Shown one piece after another: positions 28,026 through 37,349 of a DNA stretch of 64,000 bases. This stretch comes from Promethearchaeota archaeon (GTDB lineage: Archaea; Asgardarchaeota; Lokiarchaeia; Sigyniarchaeales; SOKP01). Each line of letters starts with the position of its first letter. The first letter of the stretch is position 1. The notes beneath the pieces were generated by a model. It did no database searches. It saw nothing but the letters and a program-made list of their open reading frames with translations, and was not told where the DNA came from. The stretch is taken from assembly GCA_019058365.1 (NCBI GenBank), contig JAHPZE010000013.1, forward strand, positions 1 to 64,000, read 5' to 3'. The translations under genes were made by a program, and so were the position numbers.

Positions 28026-28095
28026 GATGCCACTTCGCAGGTGGAACTTTCAATAAGCACCCATATGAAATGTTTAAGCTTATTTCATTAACATC
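28026..28095 (-). promoter_or_regulatory. SECIS-like element in the 3' UTR of the first selD
   Basis: Starting one base after the stop codon, the minus strand can fold as a three-way element of exactly 70 nt: GAUG/CAUC closing stem, AUGAA facing UGAAA (tandem G.A quartet), AUAAGC/GCUUAU helix, an unpaired AAA, a CAU/AUG mini-stem, and a side hairpin CCAC-CUGCGAA-GUGG. The UTR of the other selD (30734-30803) folds the same way, with compensatory changes in the side hairpin and the mini-stem. An AUGA/GA quartet and apical AAA match eukaryotic SECIS features. I infer that it directs UGA recoding. Confidence 0.75.
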
Positions 28096-28096
28096 T

Positions 28097-29122
28097 TTAA
28101 ATATTCGTAATTTCAAGATTTTGGACATTTTCTGAAATTCTGACTATACCTAGTTCGTCTTTAATTATTGTGCCAACTGTCCAGTTTGGTATTTTATTAC
28201 TAGTAAGCACGGTTGTAAATTCTTCTACTTTGGTAGGATCGACAGAAAGAAGCATACCTCCTGCCGTTTCATGACACATGCAATCATCAAAAGAATACCC
28301 TAATTCATGAGATAATTCTTCAGATAATTTTATCGAAGGAATAGTATCAATGATCGCAGATAATTTTGAATTCTGAAGCATTTCAGCAGTATGACCCGCC
28401 AAACCAAATCCAGTAATATCACTTAACGCATGGATAAATGAAAAATCCTTATATGAATGAATTGTTTTTACAACATTCTGATTTGAAGTAGTCATTATTT
28501 TTATAGCAAGGTTAATCGATTTTTGGAGTTCATTAACAGAATAATGTTCAAGCATTTCTGGAAAATCCTTAAGAAGCCTGTATGATGCCATAATTGCCTG
28601 TAATCCTATCGGTTTGGTTAAAATTAATTTATCTCCTTTCTTTACTCCTTGTTTTCGAATAATTGAATCCTTAAGTACATATCCAGAAGCTTCACCTCCC
28701 ATTAATGGCCATTCACTATAAATCGTGTGTCCCCCAACAATGCTGGAATTAATCTTTTTCTCCATGAAGTATTTTATTCCTCTTAGAATTCCTTCAGCAA
28801 CTTCTATTGGAGTTCTATTACTTATAGCTAAGAATACAAGCATTCCTGATATCTCAGGTACGTTCATCGCAAATATATCGTTTGTTACATTACACGCAGC
28901 AATTTCACCTTGAATTTCGGGCTCATCTATGATAGGTGTAAATATATCGATATTTTTGACAAGAACCAAATCACTATGTGGTATTGGTATAATAGCAGCA
29001 TCTTCACTGGTTCCAGCGAGTCCTACCTTAGTTAATAGTTTATTTAGATCGTTTTGTCCTAGCTTACAGCTTCAACCATGAATTCTAACGTCATTTGTAA
29101 GCCTATATGCTGGTTTTTCCAT
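28097..29122 (-). CDS. selD: Selenophosphate synthetase, selenocysteine-containing
   Basis: Makes monoselenophosphate, the selenium donor for Sec-tRNA and selenouridine, from selenide and ATP. A canonical reading stops at UGA 29072-29074, but reading it as Sec gives one frame of 341 aa from ATG 29122. This start follows a good AGGTGA site. The active-site motif is HGUSCKLG with Sec at residue 17, exactly where SelD carries Cys or Sec. The AIRS-type ATP-binding domains follow (KNIDIFTPI, ITGFGLAGH, ETAGGMLLSV). A SECIS-like fold lies in its 3' UTR. It is one of two selD genes flanking a DCCP-family gene. Confidence 0.93.
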
Positions 29123-29258
29123 TTTCACCTCACATTAATAATTTTATCCAATTCAATTAAGATTTTCAATATATTATACTATACAATTATTTTTTATTAA
29201 ATTCATTAAATTTACTCGCAAATTTCAAAAAAATGGGTTTAGTTTAGTTTTAAAATCC

Positions 29259-30554
29259 TTAGTTTAACATTTCGAGGAATGCTTCAATTCTAGTTTCTAG
29301 AGATCCTTCATCCTCAGAAGAATAATCAGTAGATATTGAAAGTACAGGTATACCTTCTTCTTTAAGCTGTTTTTCTAAACGAATAGCTTCTATATCATAG
29401 GGTTGGCAAAAATTTAATGTATAAAGTAAAACACCATCAACATTGTAATCTTTCACTAGCTTTGTAATATCCTCTTTACGTCCTTCATTTGGAGTAAAAC
29501 AAGCGCAATTAATACCTAAGTATCTGTCAGCAATAACTTCAAGAAGCTCATCTATTGTGTTTCCTTTTATTTCATATTCAGAATCAAAGTATCTGGTCCC
29601 AGTACACGTTTCCTCTGCTACTATAACAGCTCCTTTAGATTCTACTAAATCATGTATTTTCCAATTTGGGACTGCCATAGGAGTTCCGCTTACTAAAATC
29701 CTTTTTGATCCTTTCTCCATGACCCCAACATGCTTATTTACACGTTCTTCTAACTCATCAGCAAGTTTTCCTACCATTTGAATTTGACGCTCGGGATCAT
29801 CGTAGAAAGCAATTTGAGAGACTAATAAAGCATCCTTTCCCGATATTGGTACTGGATCTGCCTTTCTTGTCTCATATAATCTTTTTAACTGTTCCCTCTT
29901 CTTCTTTATTTTCTCCATCGATATTCTCAAATTTTCAGCGTAAAGTTTGTTCCCGGTTACTTCTTCCAATTTTTTAATTAATCCTTTTAATTCCTCAAGA
30001 AAATGAGCCTTAGCTTGAGGTCGAGTTTTGCATTGTGGTGTCTCGACAATGTATATTGGTTTAAATTCACCAATTACCTCCCATGCTTTTTTTTTACCAT
30101 CACAAGTTGTTTCACCAATCAAAATGTCTGTTATTGCGTAATAAGGGCAAATATTTCCAATACCAAATCCTAATGCAGATTTAATCAAAGCACAAATGTT
30201 TATTGGTAATAAGTCCTCTGAAGCAAAGTTGGAGAAATTAGTTCCTCCACATAAACCGACACCAATAGCATCTAAAGCAAATATTATCTCATCTGGAATG
30301 TACAAACAAAAAGTTCCAATGATTTTTTTACCCTCTTCTTTTGCTTTCTTAAGTTCGCTAACTCGAATACCGTGTATATCACCAACAACAAAATCAAAGA
30401 ATCCCATCCCTTTTGGTCTATTTTTCTGTGAATCAATGAATACTTTTTTAAATATATCTGGTAATACTGCTAAAAGTTGATCATGTTTTTCAATATCTAA
30501 ACCCAATTCTTTCCACATTGGGTACCAATCAGTTTTTTCTGTTGTCATCTTCAT
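29259..30554 (-). CDS. 2-hydroxyacyl-CoA dehydratase/double-cubane-cluster family protein
   Basis: A 431-aa protein of the HgdB/BcrC-like superfamily that includes 2-hydroxyacyl-CoA dehydratase subunits and double-cubane-cluster reductases. Family marks are GTFCLYIPDEI, conserved cysteines near residues 83, 102, 121, 136 and 151, EETCTGTRYF, LNFCQPYD and a C-terminal STDYSSEDEGSLETRIEAF. There is no activator ATPase (HgdC type) next to it, which argues for a stand-alone reductase-like role or a distant partner. Its place exactly between two selenoprotein selD genes on the same strand suggests a link to selenium or low-potential reduction, but this is inference. Confidence 0.85.
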   Translation of the reverse strand: MKMTTEKTDWYPMWKELGLDIEKHDQLLAVLPDIFKKVFIDSQKNRPKGMGFFDFVVGDIHGIRVSELKKAKEEGKKIIGTFCLYIPDEIIFALDAIGVGLCGGTNFSNFASEDLLPINICALIKSALGFGIGNICPYYAITDILIGETTCDGKKKAWEVIGEFKPIYIVETPQCKTRPQAKAHFLEELKGLIKKLEEVTGNKLYAENLRISMEKIKKKREQLKRLYETRKADPVPISGKDALLVSQIAFYDDPERQIQMVGKLADELEERVNKHVGVMEKGSKRILVSGTPMAVPNWKIHDLVESKGAVIVAEETCTGTRYFDSEYEIKGNTIDELLEVIADRYLGINCACFTPNEGRKEDITKLVKDYNVDGVLLYTLNFCQPYDIEAIRLEKQLKEEGIPVLSISTDYSSEDEGSLETRIEAFLEMLN

Positions 30555-30733
30555 TATACCAATTATTTTTTAGTTTAATGGTATTTGAAGTAATTTTTTC
30601 TTTTTATTAATCTTTTCGATATTATTTATTGATTATTTCGATAATTAAAAAAACAAGACTATAACTAATAACAGTAAGTAAAAATGAAATTTTTGAAAAA
30701 ATTAAGATATATAAAGAATTACTAATATTTTTT

Positions 30734-30803
30734 GATGCTGTTGAGCAACAGGATTCTCGATAAGCCCCCACAATACTGTGTTTTTGCTTATTTCATAGAC
30801 ATC
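30734..30803 (-). promoter_or_regulatory. SECIS-like element in the 3' UTR of the second selD
   Basis: Starts one base after the stop codon and has the same 70-nt plan as the element at 28026: GAUG/CAUC closing stem, AUGAA facing CGAGA, identical AUAAGC/GCUUAU helix, apical AAAAA, CAC/GUG mini-stem, and side hairpin CUGUUG-CU-CAACAG. The side hairpin shares the fold but not the sequence with its partner, which is evidence that the structure, not the sequence, is conserved. Confidence 0.75.
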
Positions 30804-30804
30804 A

Positions 30805-31839
30805 TTATATTTTTGTTATTTCAATATGTTCCGCATTATTAGAAATGCGAACATATTTAGGTCTATTTATGTTATCGATCGTGCCTATAATCCAATTTTT
30901 CACATTATATTCTTCATTGAGTCTTTGTGAAAATTCTTCCGCATATTCATGATCTACAGAAAGGAGCATCCCTCCAGCAGTCTCAGGCATTTCACATTCA
31001 TCATATTTATAACCAAATTCATAAGCTAATTCACGTGTTAATTTTATACTAGGGATTTTCTCAATTATAGCTGAAAGATGTGAATTTTGAAGCATTTCTC
31101 TTAAATGCCCAGAAAGACCATAGCCACTTACATCAGTCATGGAATGTATAAATGATATATCATTGAAGGTATATATTGCTTTAACAATATTTTGCAGAGG
31201 TGTTATCATTAATTTCACTGCTAAGTCTATAGAATCTTCGATTTCTTTCATATTAAAATTCTCTAAAAGGTCAGGATTGTTTTTTTGAAGTCTATATGCT
31301 GCCATTATTGCTTGGTTTCCGATTGGTTTGGTTAAAATAATTTTGTCTCCTTCTTTCACATAGTCTTTTTTAATAATTTTGTCTCTTTCAACGAATCCTG
31401 AGGCTTCTCCTCCTATTAAAGGCCACTCTGAATATATTGTATGACCTCCTAAAACCTTAGAGTTAATTTTATTCTCCATGAAATTTCTGATTCCTTTAAA
31501 CATCCCTTCAGCGATGTACATAGGCATATTTTTCTTCAATCCTAGGAAAACAAGCATGCCAGAGATTTCAGGAACGTTTAATGCAAACACATCATTTGTC
31601 ACATTAGCAGCAGCGATTTCTCCCATTATTTTTGGCTCATCAATAATAGGAGTGAATATGTCTATATTTTTCGCCATCATCAGATTCGTGTTTGGTACGG
31701 GAATAAGCGTAGAATCTTCAATATCTCCAGTTAATCCCGCATTAGCCAGCAATTTTTCTAATTTTTTACTAGAAAGTTTACAGTCTCACCCGAATAATTT
31801 TGTTTGCAAAGTTAATCGATAACTTTCCAATTCTTGCAT
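30805..31839 (-). CDS. selD: Second selenophosphate synthetase, selenocysteine-containing
   Basis: A second full SelD (344 aa) whose catalytic residue is encoded by UGA at 31786-31788 (Sec18 in FGUDCKL). Start is ATG 31839 after a GAGGTGA site, the same leader as in the other copy. The body aligns along its length with the first copy (KNIDIFTPI, DVSGYGLSGH, ETAGGMLLSV). The divergent N-terminus (G-U-D-C versus G-U-S-C) suggests old paralogs rather than a recent duplication. Its 3' UTR carries the matching SECIS-like fold. Confidence 0.92.
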
Positions 31840-32008
31840 TTTTCACCTCAGTTTTTAAATTCTATTTTTAATATTAGTAGATTTATCTAGAAGAGTTGGA
31901 TATATTAATTTTTTCCAAATATATTATTTAAATTTTCAATAAATTGAATTTATTTATAAATCCAATAAGAGGAAATACTTTATGATATATAGTTAACGCT
32001 TCGAAATA

Positions 32009-34981
32009 TCAATGTATAAAGAGATCAATGTGCTTTGTTGATTTTTTAGATAGATTAAATTGATCTCTGTAATAAAGATCAAGTTTTATCTCATCTGCAG
32101 TTGGGTCAAATAGATTTTTTTTCAACTCTTTTCTTTTATCTACTTTTAGGACATAATTAAATTTAAAGATATTTCCTGGTTTAAGTTCATTTACTTGGAG
32201 GAACTTAGGAAAACTTTCTTTTCTTTGGAAATTAAGATATGATGGTGTTTTTAGCGATATTTGTAAATCTTTAAAATCAAAGTTTGAAGGATTCATCAAT
32301 TTAAAGTTTAGGTAAATTTCATTACCAATTGTCTTAATATTTTTAAAGAAGAGAATTTCTTTTGAATCTGGCATTTCCGATTCAATCTGTTGGAAATAGA
32401 GTTTGTCATTAATAATTTTAGTATTGAGTTTATTCTTATTTATAAATTTTAGAATAAGATCCTTCAATCGCTCAATATCTAAATGCATATAGGAAGATAA
32501 AAGGTCCAGTTTAATTGGATTCAATATTTTCGAGTAATATTTCAATTGGTTTAAGTAAAGTTTATTATTCGATTTTCGGTTAAAAGTTTTTAATCGATTT
32601 ATTAAAAGTTCTTTTGAAGAATTAAACTTATTGATATAAGGTCTAATATATAAATTAAAGACATTATTATCTTCAAATATTTTTTCATTTCCGACGATTG
32701 TACTAATTTGTTTTTCTGAATCTTCAATAAAGTTTTGAACTTGTGTTGAATTCATTTCTAATAATTTCCTAGCATCTAAAAATTCGTCTTTTTTAAATAA
32801 AAATTCCAGTTTAGAACTGAGGTTATTAAAATCAGTATTAAATTTTTTCATTCCTTCAATTCTTTCTGTAATAATAGATTGAATATGTCCTTGAAGAAGT
32901 TGAAAACTTAATTCATTAGTAATCCCATTAATCATTTTAGATTTAATACGTGTACTGCTTATAGGTTCTGCTTCTTCATATTCAACTAATTTGTCTTTCA
33001 TTAATTTAATTTGGCGATCTAAATCATTTAAATATTCTTGAATTTCAATTTTAGTTGCAACCCATTTTTGTAAAAGGTTTTTAAATATTTCGTTGAATTC
33101 TACATTTGATATTAATATTTCTCTAATTTCACCATCCATTTTAAAGAGTTTTTTCCTAATTTGGGTGATATTTACCAATTTTTCTTCTTCAATATAAGCA
33201 AACCCACCATGAGATAATTCTTCGTCTAATTTAATTTCAAACTTGGTTTCTTTCACATAGTCAAATTCAGCTTTTAGAACATCAATACGTTTAATTATTG
33301 TATTAACATGCTCTTTCAAATTAGACGCAAATTCAGCTTTTTTTTCTTCACAAATTTCAGAGATAAAACCTTTAATAATGCTTAATTCTTCAATTATTTG
33401 AATTCTCGTTTCTTCCCATTCTTCGATTAAATCAAAAGCCAATCTTTTATACTCAAATCTATTAATTAGATGGGAAAACTTTTTAATTTTTTTTAAAATT
33501 TTATTGTATTTTTCATTTAACTGGATTTCTGTATCGTTAAATTTGAAATTTTCTATATATGAATTTAATTTTTCCCTAAATTGGGCAGGAATTTTCTGGA
33601 ATTCGATAATTCTATTATGAAAAATTGATAATTCATTATTAATTCGTTTAATGGCTTCATCTATATCTGGAAAGCTTACTCTAATATTTTTTAATGTATA
33701 CATGATTTCAGTTTTAACTTCTGGATCTTTTTCCATATTTAAAGCATTACTCAATTCAATTGTAATCCAGACCGCGATCTTTTTATTTTCTAAAATAAAA
33801 CAAATTTGTTGTAGTAGATTAATCGTTTTTTTTCTTTCTCTCCAAAACCGTGATTCTAATTGATATATAATTTTAGTGATTTCATTTTCTAATTCAATCT
33901 GATATTCTTCAAATAACCGTTGAAAAACGAGTGCTATACCTTCTCTTATATTTTCAGACGGATTTTCCAATTCTTCAAATAAATATGGGAATATTTCAGT
34001 TATATTCTTGCGACTAAGATGAAAAATTGCATTAATTAATGAATTTCTATAATTAGAATCACTTGCTTCTAACATAGAATGTAATAAATTTGCCCAAATT
34101 TGATCAAAATTATTTTCAGCTATATTCACAAGCGCTTCAATAACTTTTAACTGAATCCGATAATCTTTTTCTTTTAATAAGTTAATTAATTTTGGAATTA
34201 TTGAGATTATCTCTGATGATTTTTCTTTCCCAATTTCTCCAAATAACCAAATAATGAGTTCTTTAACTCTATTTTCTTCATTATAAAGGAGATTCAATAG
34301 AATATAGAATATTTTTTCTTTCGAAAGAAAATAGGTTCCATGAATTTTTAAAAGTTCTGCCGCTGCTCGAGCCACATCATCGTCTTCATCCCTTAGGTTA
34401 ATAATTACCATAGATAACAAAGGTTCTAAATTCTGAATTTTTGTATAATCTTGATTTAAAATTTTTTGAATAGTCTTAATTACAAGTAATTTTACTTTCC
34501 AATCGTTATCCATTAATTTTTCTGTATATTCTTCAATTATCTCTAACAATTTGTTTGTATCAATATGTAAAGATAAAATCAGATTACCAATGATCTTTAC
34601 TGTTAATCTCCTTACAGAGGGATCTTGATCGTATAATCTTCCTCTAATTTTCTCTATTGATTCAATGAGTAAATTTGGTCTAAATAGGCTTATTTGATAT
34701 GAAATTTCCAATGAAACTAATCTAATCCAAGAATCTGAATCGTTATTAAAATGAGAAATATTTTTTATTGCTCTCTCTGATATAGCTGGTGATTTATCAC
34801 AGATTAAATTTAATAAGCTTAGGCTTCGATAAATTAACTCTTTATCAGAATGATTTTGATAAGTTTCTATTAAACTAAATATTTCTTCAGCAGCTTTTTC
34901 ATTATATCCATTTAATATTAAACTCTCAATTTTTTCAGTATCTAATAGTTCTTGATGATCAATTGGTTCTCGAGTTGTCAA
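32009..34981 (-). CDS. HEAT-repeat protein with coiled coil and ear-like C-terminus
   Basis: A 990-aa protein. Residues about 60-450 are tandem HEAT-type helical pairs (DPSVRRLTVKIIGNL, DEDDDVARAAAELLKIHG, EKDYRIQLKVIEALVNIAEN). A long coiled-coil region spans about 450-780. The last 110 residues look like a beta-sandwich (IYLNFKLMNPSNFDFKDLQI, SYLNFQRKESFPKF, LKPGNIFKFNYVLKV). HEAT solenoid plus C-terminal sandwich is the layout of adaptin/coatomer large subunits with their appendage. This is a layout match only; the coiled coil is not adaptin-like. Start is TTG at 34981 with no clear ribosome-binding site. Confidence 0.7.
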   Translation of the reverse strand: MTTREPIDHQELLDTEKIESLILNGYNEKAAEEIFSLIETYQNHSDKELIYRSLSLLNLICDKSPAISERAIKNISHFNNDSDSWIRLVSLEISYQISLFRPNLLIESIEKIRGRLYDQDPSVRRLTVKIIGNLILSLHIDTNKLLEIIEEYTEKLMDNDWKVKLLVIKTIQKILNQDYTKIQNLEPLLSMVIINLRDEDDDVARAAAELLKIHGTYFLSKEKIFYILLNLLYNEENRVKELIIWLFGEIGKEKSSEIISIIPKLINLLKEKDYRIQLKVIEALVNIAENNFDQIWANLLHSMLEASDSNYRNSLINAIFHLSRKNITEIFPYLFEELENPSENIREGIALVFQRLFEEYQIELENEITKIIYQLESRFWRERKKTINLLQQICFILENKKIAVWITIELSNALNMEKDPEVKTEIMYTLKNIRVSFPDIDEAIKRINNELSIFHNRIIEFQKIPAQFREKLNSYIENFKFNDTEIQLNEKYNKILKKIKKFSHLINRFEYKRLAFDLIEEWEETRIQIIEELSIIKGFISEICEEKKAEFASNLKEHVNTIIKRIDVLKAEFDYVKETKFEIKLDEELSHGGFAYIEEEKLVNITQIRKKLFKMDGEIREILISNVEFNEIFKNLLQKWVATKIEIQEYLNDLDRQIKLMKDKLVEYEEAEPISSTRIKSKMINGITNELSFQLLQGHIQSIITERIEGMKKFNTDFNNLSSKLEFLFKKDEFLDARKLLEMNSTQVQNFIEDSEKQISTIVGNEKIFEDNNVFNLYIRPYINKFNSSKELLINRLKTFNRKSNNKLYLNQLKYYSKILNPIKLDLLSSYMHLDIERLKDLILKFINKNKLNTKIINDKLYFQQIESEMPDSKEILFFKNIKTIGNEIYLNFKLMNPSNFDFKDLQISLKTPSYLNFQRKESFPKFLQVNELKPGNIFKFNYVLKVDKRKELKKNLFDPTADEIKLDLYYRDQFNLSKKSTKHIDLFIH

Positions 34982-35234
34982 AGCGGTAGGTAAAATTATG
35001 TTTTTATAAATTGATCCTTCAAATATTTGATCTATTAAACTAGTATAAAAATCTTTTAAAATAATTATGTGAAGAACAAAAAAATTTTCTACTTTAGAGT
35101 AGATACTTTAAAGAGACTATAAACTCTAAATATAGTTCGAAAAATAAATCTATATATAAAATTTTCCACGCAATCTAGTCAAAATTCAAGAATTTAATTA
35201 CTGTAATTATTTAAATAAAAAATTTCACAAGTAA

Positions 35235-35393
35235 AAGATAATTAAGCTTGGTGAAGAAATAATTAAAAAAATTGATTTAGGACCTTCTTTAAAGTACTAT
35301 TATCTTCTATTTAATGTAGCTAATAACGTAAAGGATAATAATGGAATAAAAGGAATTGAAATGGCACTTGAAAAAATAACAAAAAAAGAATAA
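35235..35393 (+). pseudogene. Short coding-like fragment without a normal start
   Basis: The plus strand holds 52 sense codons (KLGEEIIKKIDLGPSLKYYY ... ending in ALEKITKKE) with a coding-like composition but no ATG, GTG or TTG until near the end. It may be the 3' remnant of a gene, or begin at ATA/ATT (35238/35241). It fills part of the 444-base gap between the HEAT protein and the dehydratase pair; the rest is AT-rich with a CTACTTTAGAGTAG palindrome near 35087. Confidence 0.35.
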
Positions 35394-35425
35394 GATATTA
35401 AAAGTTTTAGAGAACTTTTTAATTA

Positions 35426-35974
35426 CTATTCAAAAAGTTCAATAATAGCTTCTCCAGGAGTTGCTATTCTTTCTCGATAAGTTAATGTTCCTTCGGGTAC
35501 TTCTTTAGTTTTTACTAAACCTCTTTCAATATCTTGTTCAGAAATGTAACCTCTTTCCCCGGCTTCAAATTGTTTTACTAATTTTCCTTCTTTATCTTTT
35601 ATATCAACACTCGTTATTGTTGTTTGTTTTACAGCAAAATATACTCTTTTCCCTTCTATCTTATTAACTGTTGCTTCAGTGATTAGAAGATCTCCACATC
35701 TTACCATTCCTCTCATCTGTACACTAATATCGATAATTTTTCCGTATTTCCCATGTTCGAGAAAATCTTCGAATAATTTTGAAATAAAGCCAAAACTCAG
35801 TAACCCGTGACCAATAACACCTTTAAGTCCTGCCCTCTCAGCTATAACATCATTAGTATGAATAGGGTTAGTATCTCCTGATGCTTTAGCATATTGTTTT
35901 AATAGATCTCGAGTAAGTCCCTCAAATTCATTTTTTAATACTTGACCAACCTTTAACTCTGAAATTTTAACCAT
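35426..35974 (-). CDS. MaoC-like hydratase/dehydratase (hot-dog fold)
   Basis: A 182-aa R-specific enoyl-CoA hydratase/hydroxyacyl dehydratase subunit. The hydratase-2 motif is AKASGDTNPIHTND with the catalytic D/H pair, then GVIGHGLLSFGF. I start at ATG 35974, which has an AAGGAGGG site and follows the upstream stop by one base; a longer frame would add unrelated residues. It pairs with the upstream gene in the manner of two-subunit HadAB-type dehydratases, where one subunit carries the catalytic motif. Confidence 0.9.
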   Translation of the reverse strand: MVKISELKVGQVLKNEFEGLTRDLLKQYAKASGDTNPIHTNDVIAERAGLKGVIGHGLLSFGFISKLFEDFLEHGKYGKIIDISVQMRGMVRCGDLLITEATVNKIEGKRVYFAVKQTTITSVDIKDKEGKLVKQFEAGERGYISEQDIERGLVKTKEVPEGTLTYRERIATPGEAIIELFE

Positions 35975-35975
35975 T

Positions 35976-36476
35976 TTAATACCCTCCTTTACGAAGACCA
36001 GCAGAAATTGTAATATTGCAAACTGGCTCGTTATTTTGATTTTTAACATGCACTAAGAAATCAGCAATCATCATCATATTTTTTTCTATCAATTTTATAT
36101 CTATGCATTTTCCTGTTACTGTTAGTTTATCTCCAGGTTTAACGTCAACGCATCCCTCCCAATTAAATCGATTCCCAGCATGTAAAAGCTTACCCGGATC
36201 AAGCATAATTCCACGTTCTTTACCATCTTGGTCTAATTTAAATCCAAGTAATAATTTATAAATCGCTTTGATTGTAAAGTAATTTGCAAAGGCATGGCAT
36301 GCAACAACTCCTTCCTCTTCGGGTCCAACATATTTTGGATCAGTTATTCCATATACTTTAGCAAAATTGACCATATTTCTATATCTAATATTTACAGTAG
36401 TGGAACCAGGAATATCCATTCCTTTCATGTTGTTTATTAGAAACTCAGCATTCTTTTTCATTTCCTCAATATCCAT
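35976..36476 (-). CDS. FAS1-type MaoC N-terminal (hot-dog) dehydratase subunit
   Basis: A 166-aa hot-dog fold protein of the MaoC N-terminal type: GSTTVNIRYRNMVNFAKVYG then DPKYVGPE, HAFANYFTIKAIYKLLLG, LLHAGNRFNWEG and a PGDKLTVTGKCIDIKLIEK strand pair. It lacks the DxxxxH motif of its downstream neighbour, so it is likely the substrate-binding half of a heterodimeric 3-hydroxyacyl dehydratase. The two genes are separated by one base. Role could be in fatty-acid, polyester or CoA-thioester metabolism. Confidence 0.85.
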   Translation of the reverse strand: MDIEEMKKNAEFLINNMKGMDIPGSTTVNIRYRNMVNFAKVYGITDPKYVGPEEEGVVACHAFANYFTIKAIYKLLLGFKLDQDGKERGIMLDPGKLLHAGNRFNWEGCVDVKPGDKLTVTGKCIDIKLIEKNMMMIADFLVHVKNQNNEPVCNITISAGLRKGGY

Positions 36477-36611
36477 TTTAATTTGACTCTTGATTTTTAT
36501 TTACTTTAAAAATTATATTAATTATAATTTAGGTTCAATTTAATTAAAACTTTAATTATAAATCTTTATTAAAATGTCAGTAAATCCAAGTTTATTTATT
36601 TGTAAAGCTTT

Positions 36612-37334
36612 TCATTTAATTCTAGTATAAATTTCTTCTTCCGGTTTAACCGCTTGAAAATATTTTAAGATTCGAGTTTTATTTTTTGACCCATTTAGAA
36701 TAATACATGAGATTTGATATCTATCTATTAGAATCGTTAAATAAGGGTCTATTGGTTTTGATCTTTCCTTTAATTCTTCTCTATCAGATTTTAGTTCAGC
36801 TAATTTTCCCAATTCTTTCATTTCCTTAAATTCCAAAGTTGAGATTTCTTTTATTACTTGATTTTTGTTATTTAGTATCCCATCTACATCTTTAATTAAA
36901 AAGCATTCATTTAATCCCAGTTCTTTTGCTAAAAATAGAGTTATTGAATCAGAAGTAGCATCCCAACTATGTGGTAACTTATCATTGTCTTTAAGAAATT
37001 GAAAGGGTAAAAATAAACAGAAACTTTTTTTTAAATTCTTCAACCGATTAAAATCTTCTGTAACTTCTAAATTAGGAAATTTTTTATTTAACTCTAATCC
37101 ATTATAATTCATAGAAATAATCCCCATCCAATGAGCAAGCTCTTCAGTGAATTTTAATTCACTATGTGCGTTTCTAATAAAATTAGCGAATGAGCCGCCT
37201 CCGGGTATTAAGATTATATTCGAGATTAATTTTTTCTTATATAATTGTCTTAATTGAGAAATTGTTGAATTTAGGTTATCAAAATCCTCTAATATTTTCC
37301 CTCCAATTTTAAATATCACAGTTTTGTGTTTCAT
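36612..37334 (-). CDS. mfnE: Amino acid kinase family protein, probable MfnE
   Basis: A 240-aa kinase of the amino-acid-kinase fold: FKIGGKILEDFDN, the phosphate-binding ILIPGGGSFANFIR and a C-terminal acidic, lysine-rich half with SWDATSDSITLFLA and FLIKDVDGIL. Together with the MfnF-like gene just upstream, the best reading is MfnE, which phosphorylates the aminomethylfuran methyl phosphate in methanofuran synthesis. Isopentenyl-phosphate kinase-type alternatives are less favoured because of the neighbour. The genes are 15 bases apart. Confidence 0.8.
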   Translation of the reverse strand: MKHKTVIFKIGGKILEDFDNLNSTISQLRQLYKKKLISNIILIPGGGSFANFIRNAHSELKFTEELAHWMGIISMNYNGLELNKKFPNLEVTEDFNRLKNLKKSFCLFLPFQFLKDNDKLPHSWDATSDSITLFLAKELGLNECFLIKDVDGILNNKNQVIKEISTLEFKEMKELGKLAELKSDREELKERSKPIDPYLTILIDRYQISCIILNGSKNKTRILKYFQAVKPEEEIYTRIK

Positions 37335-37349
37335 ATTATTATATATATA

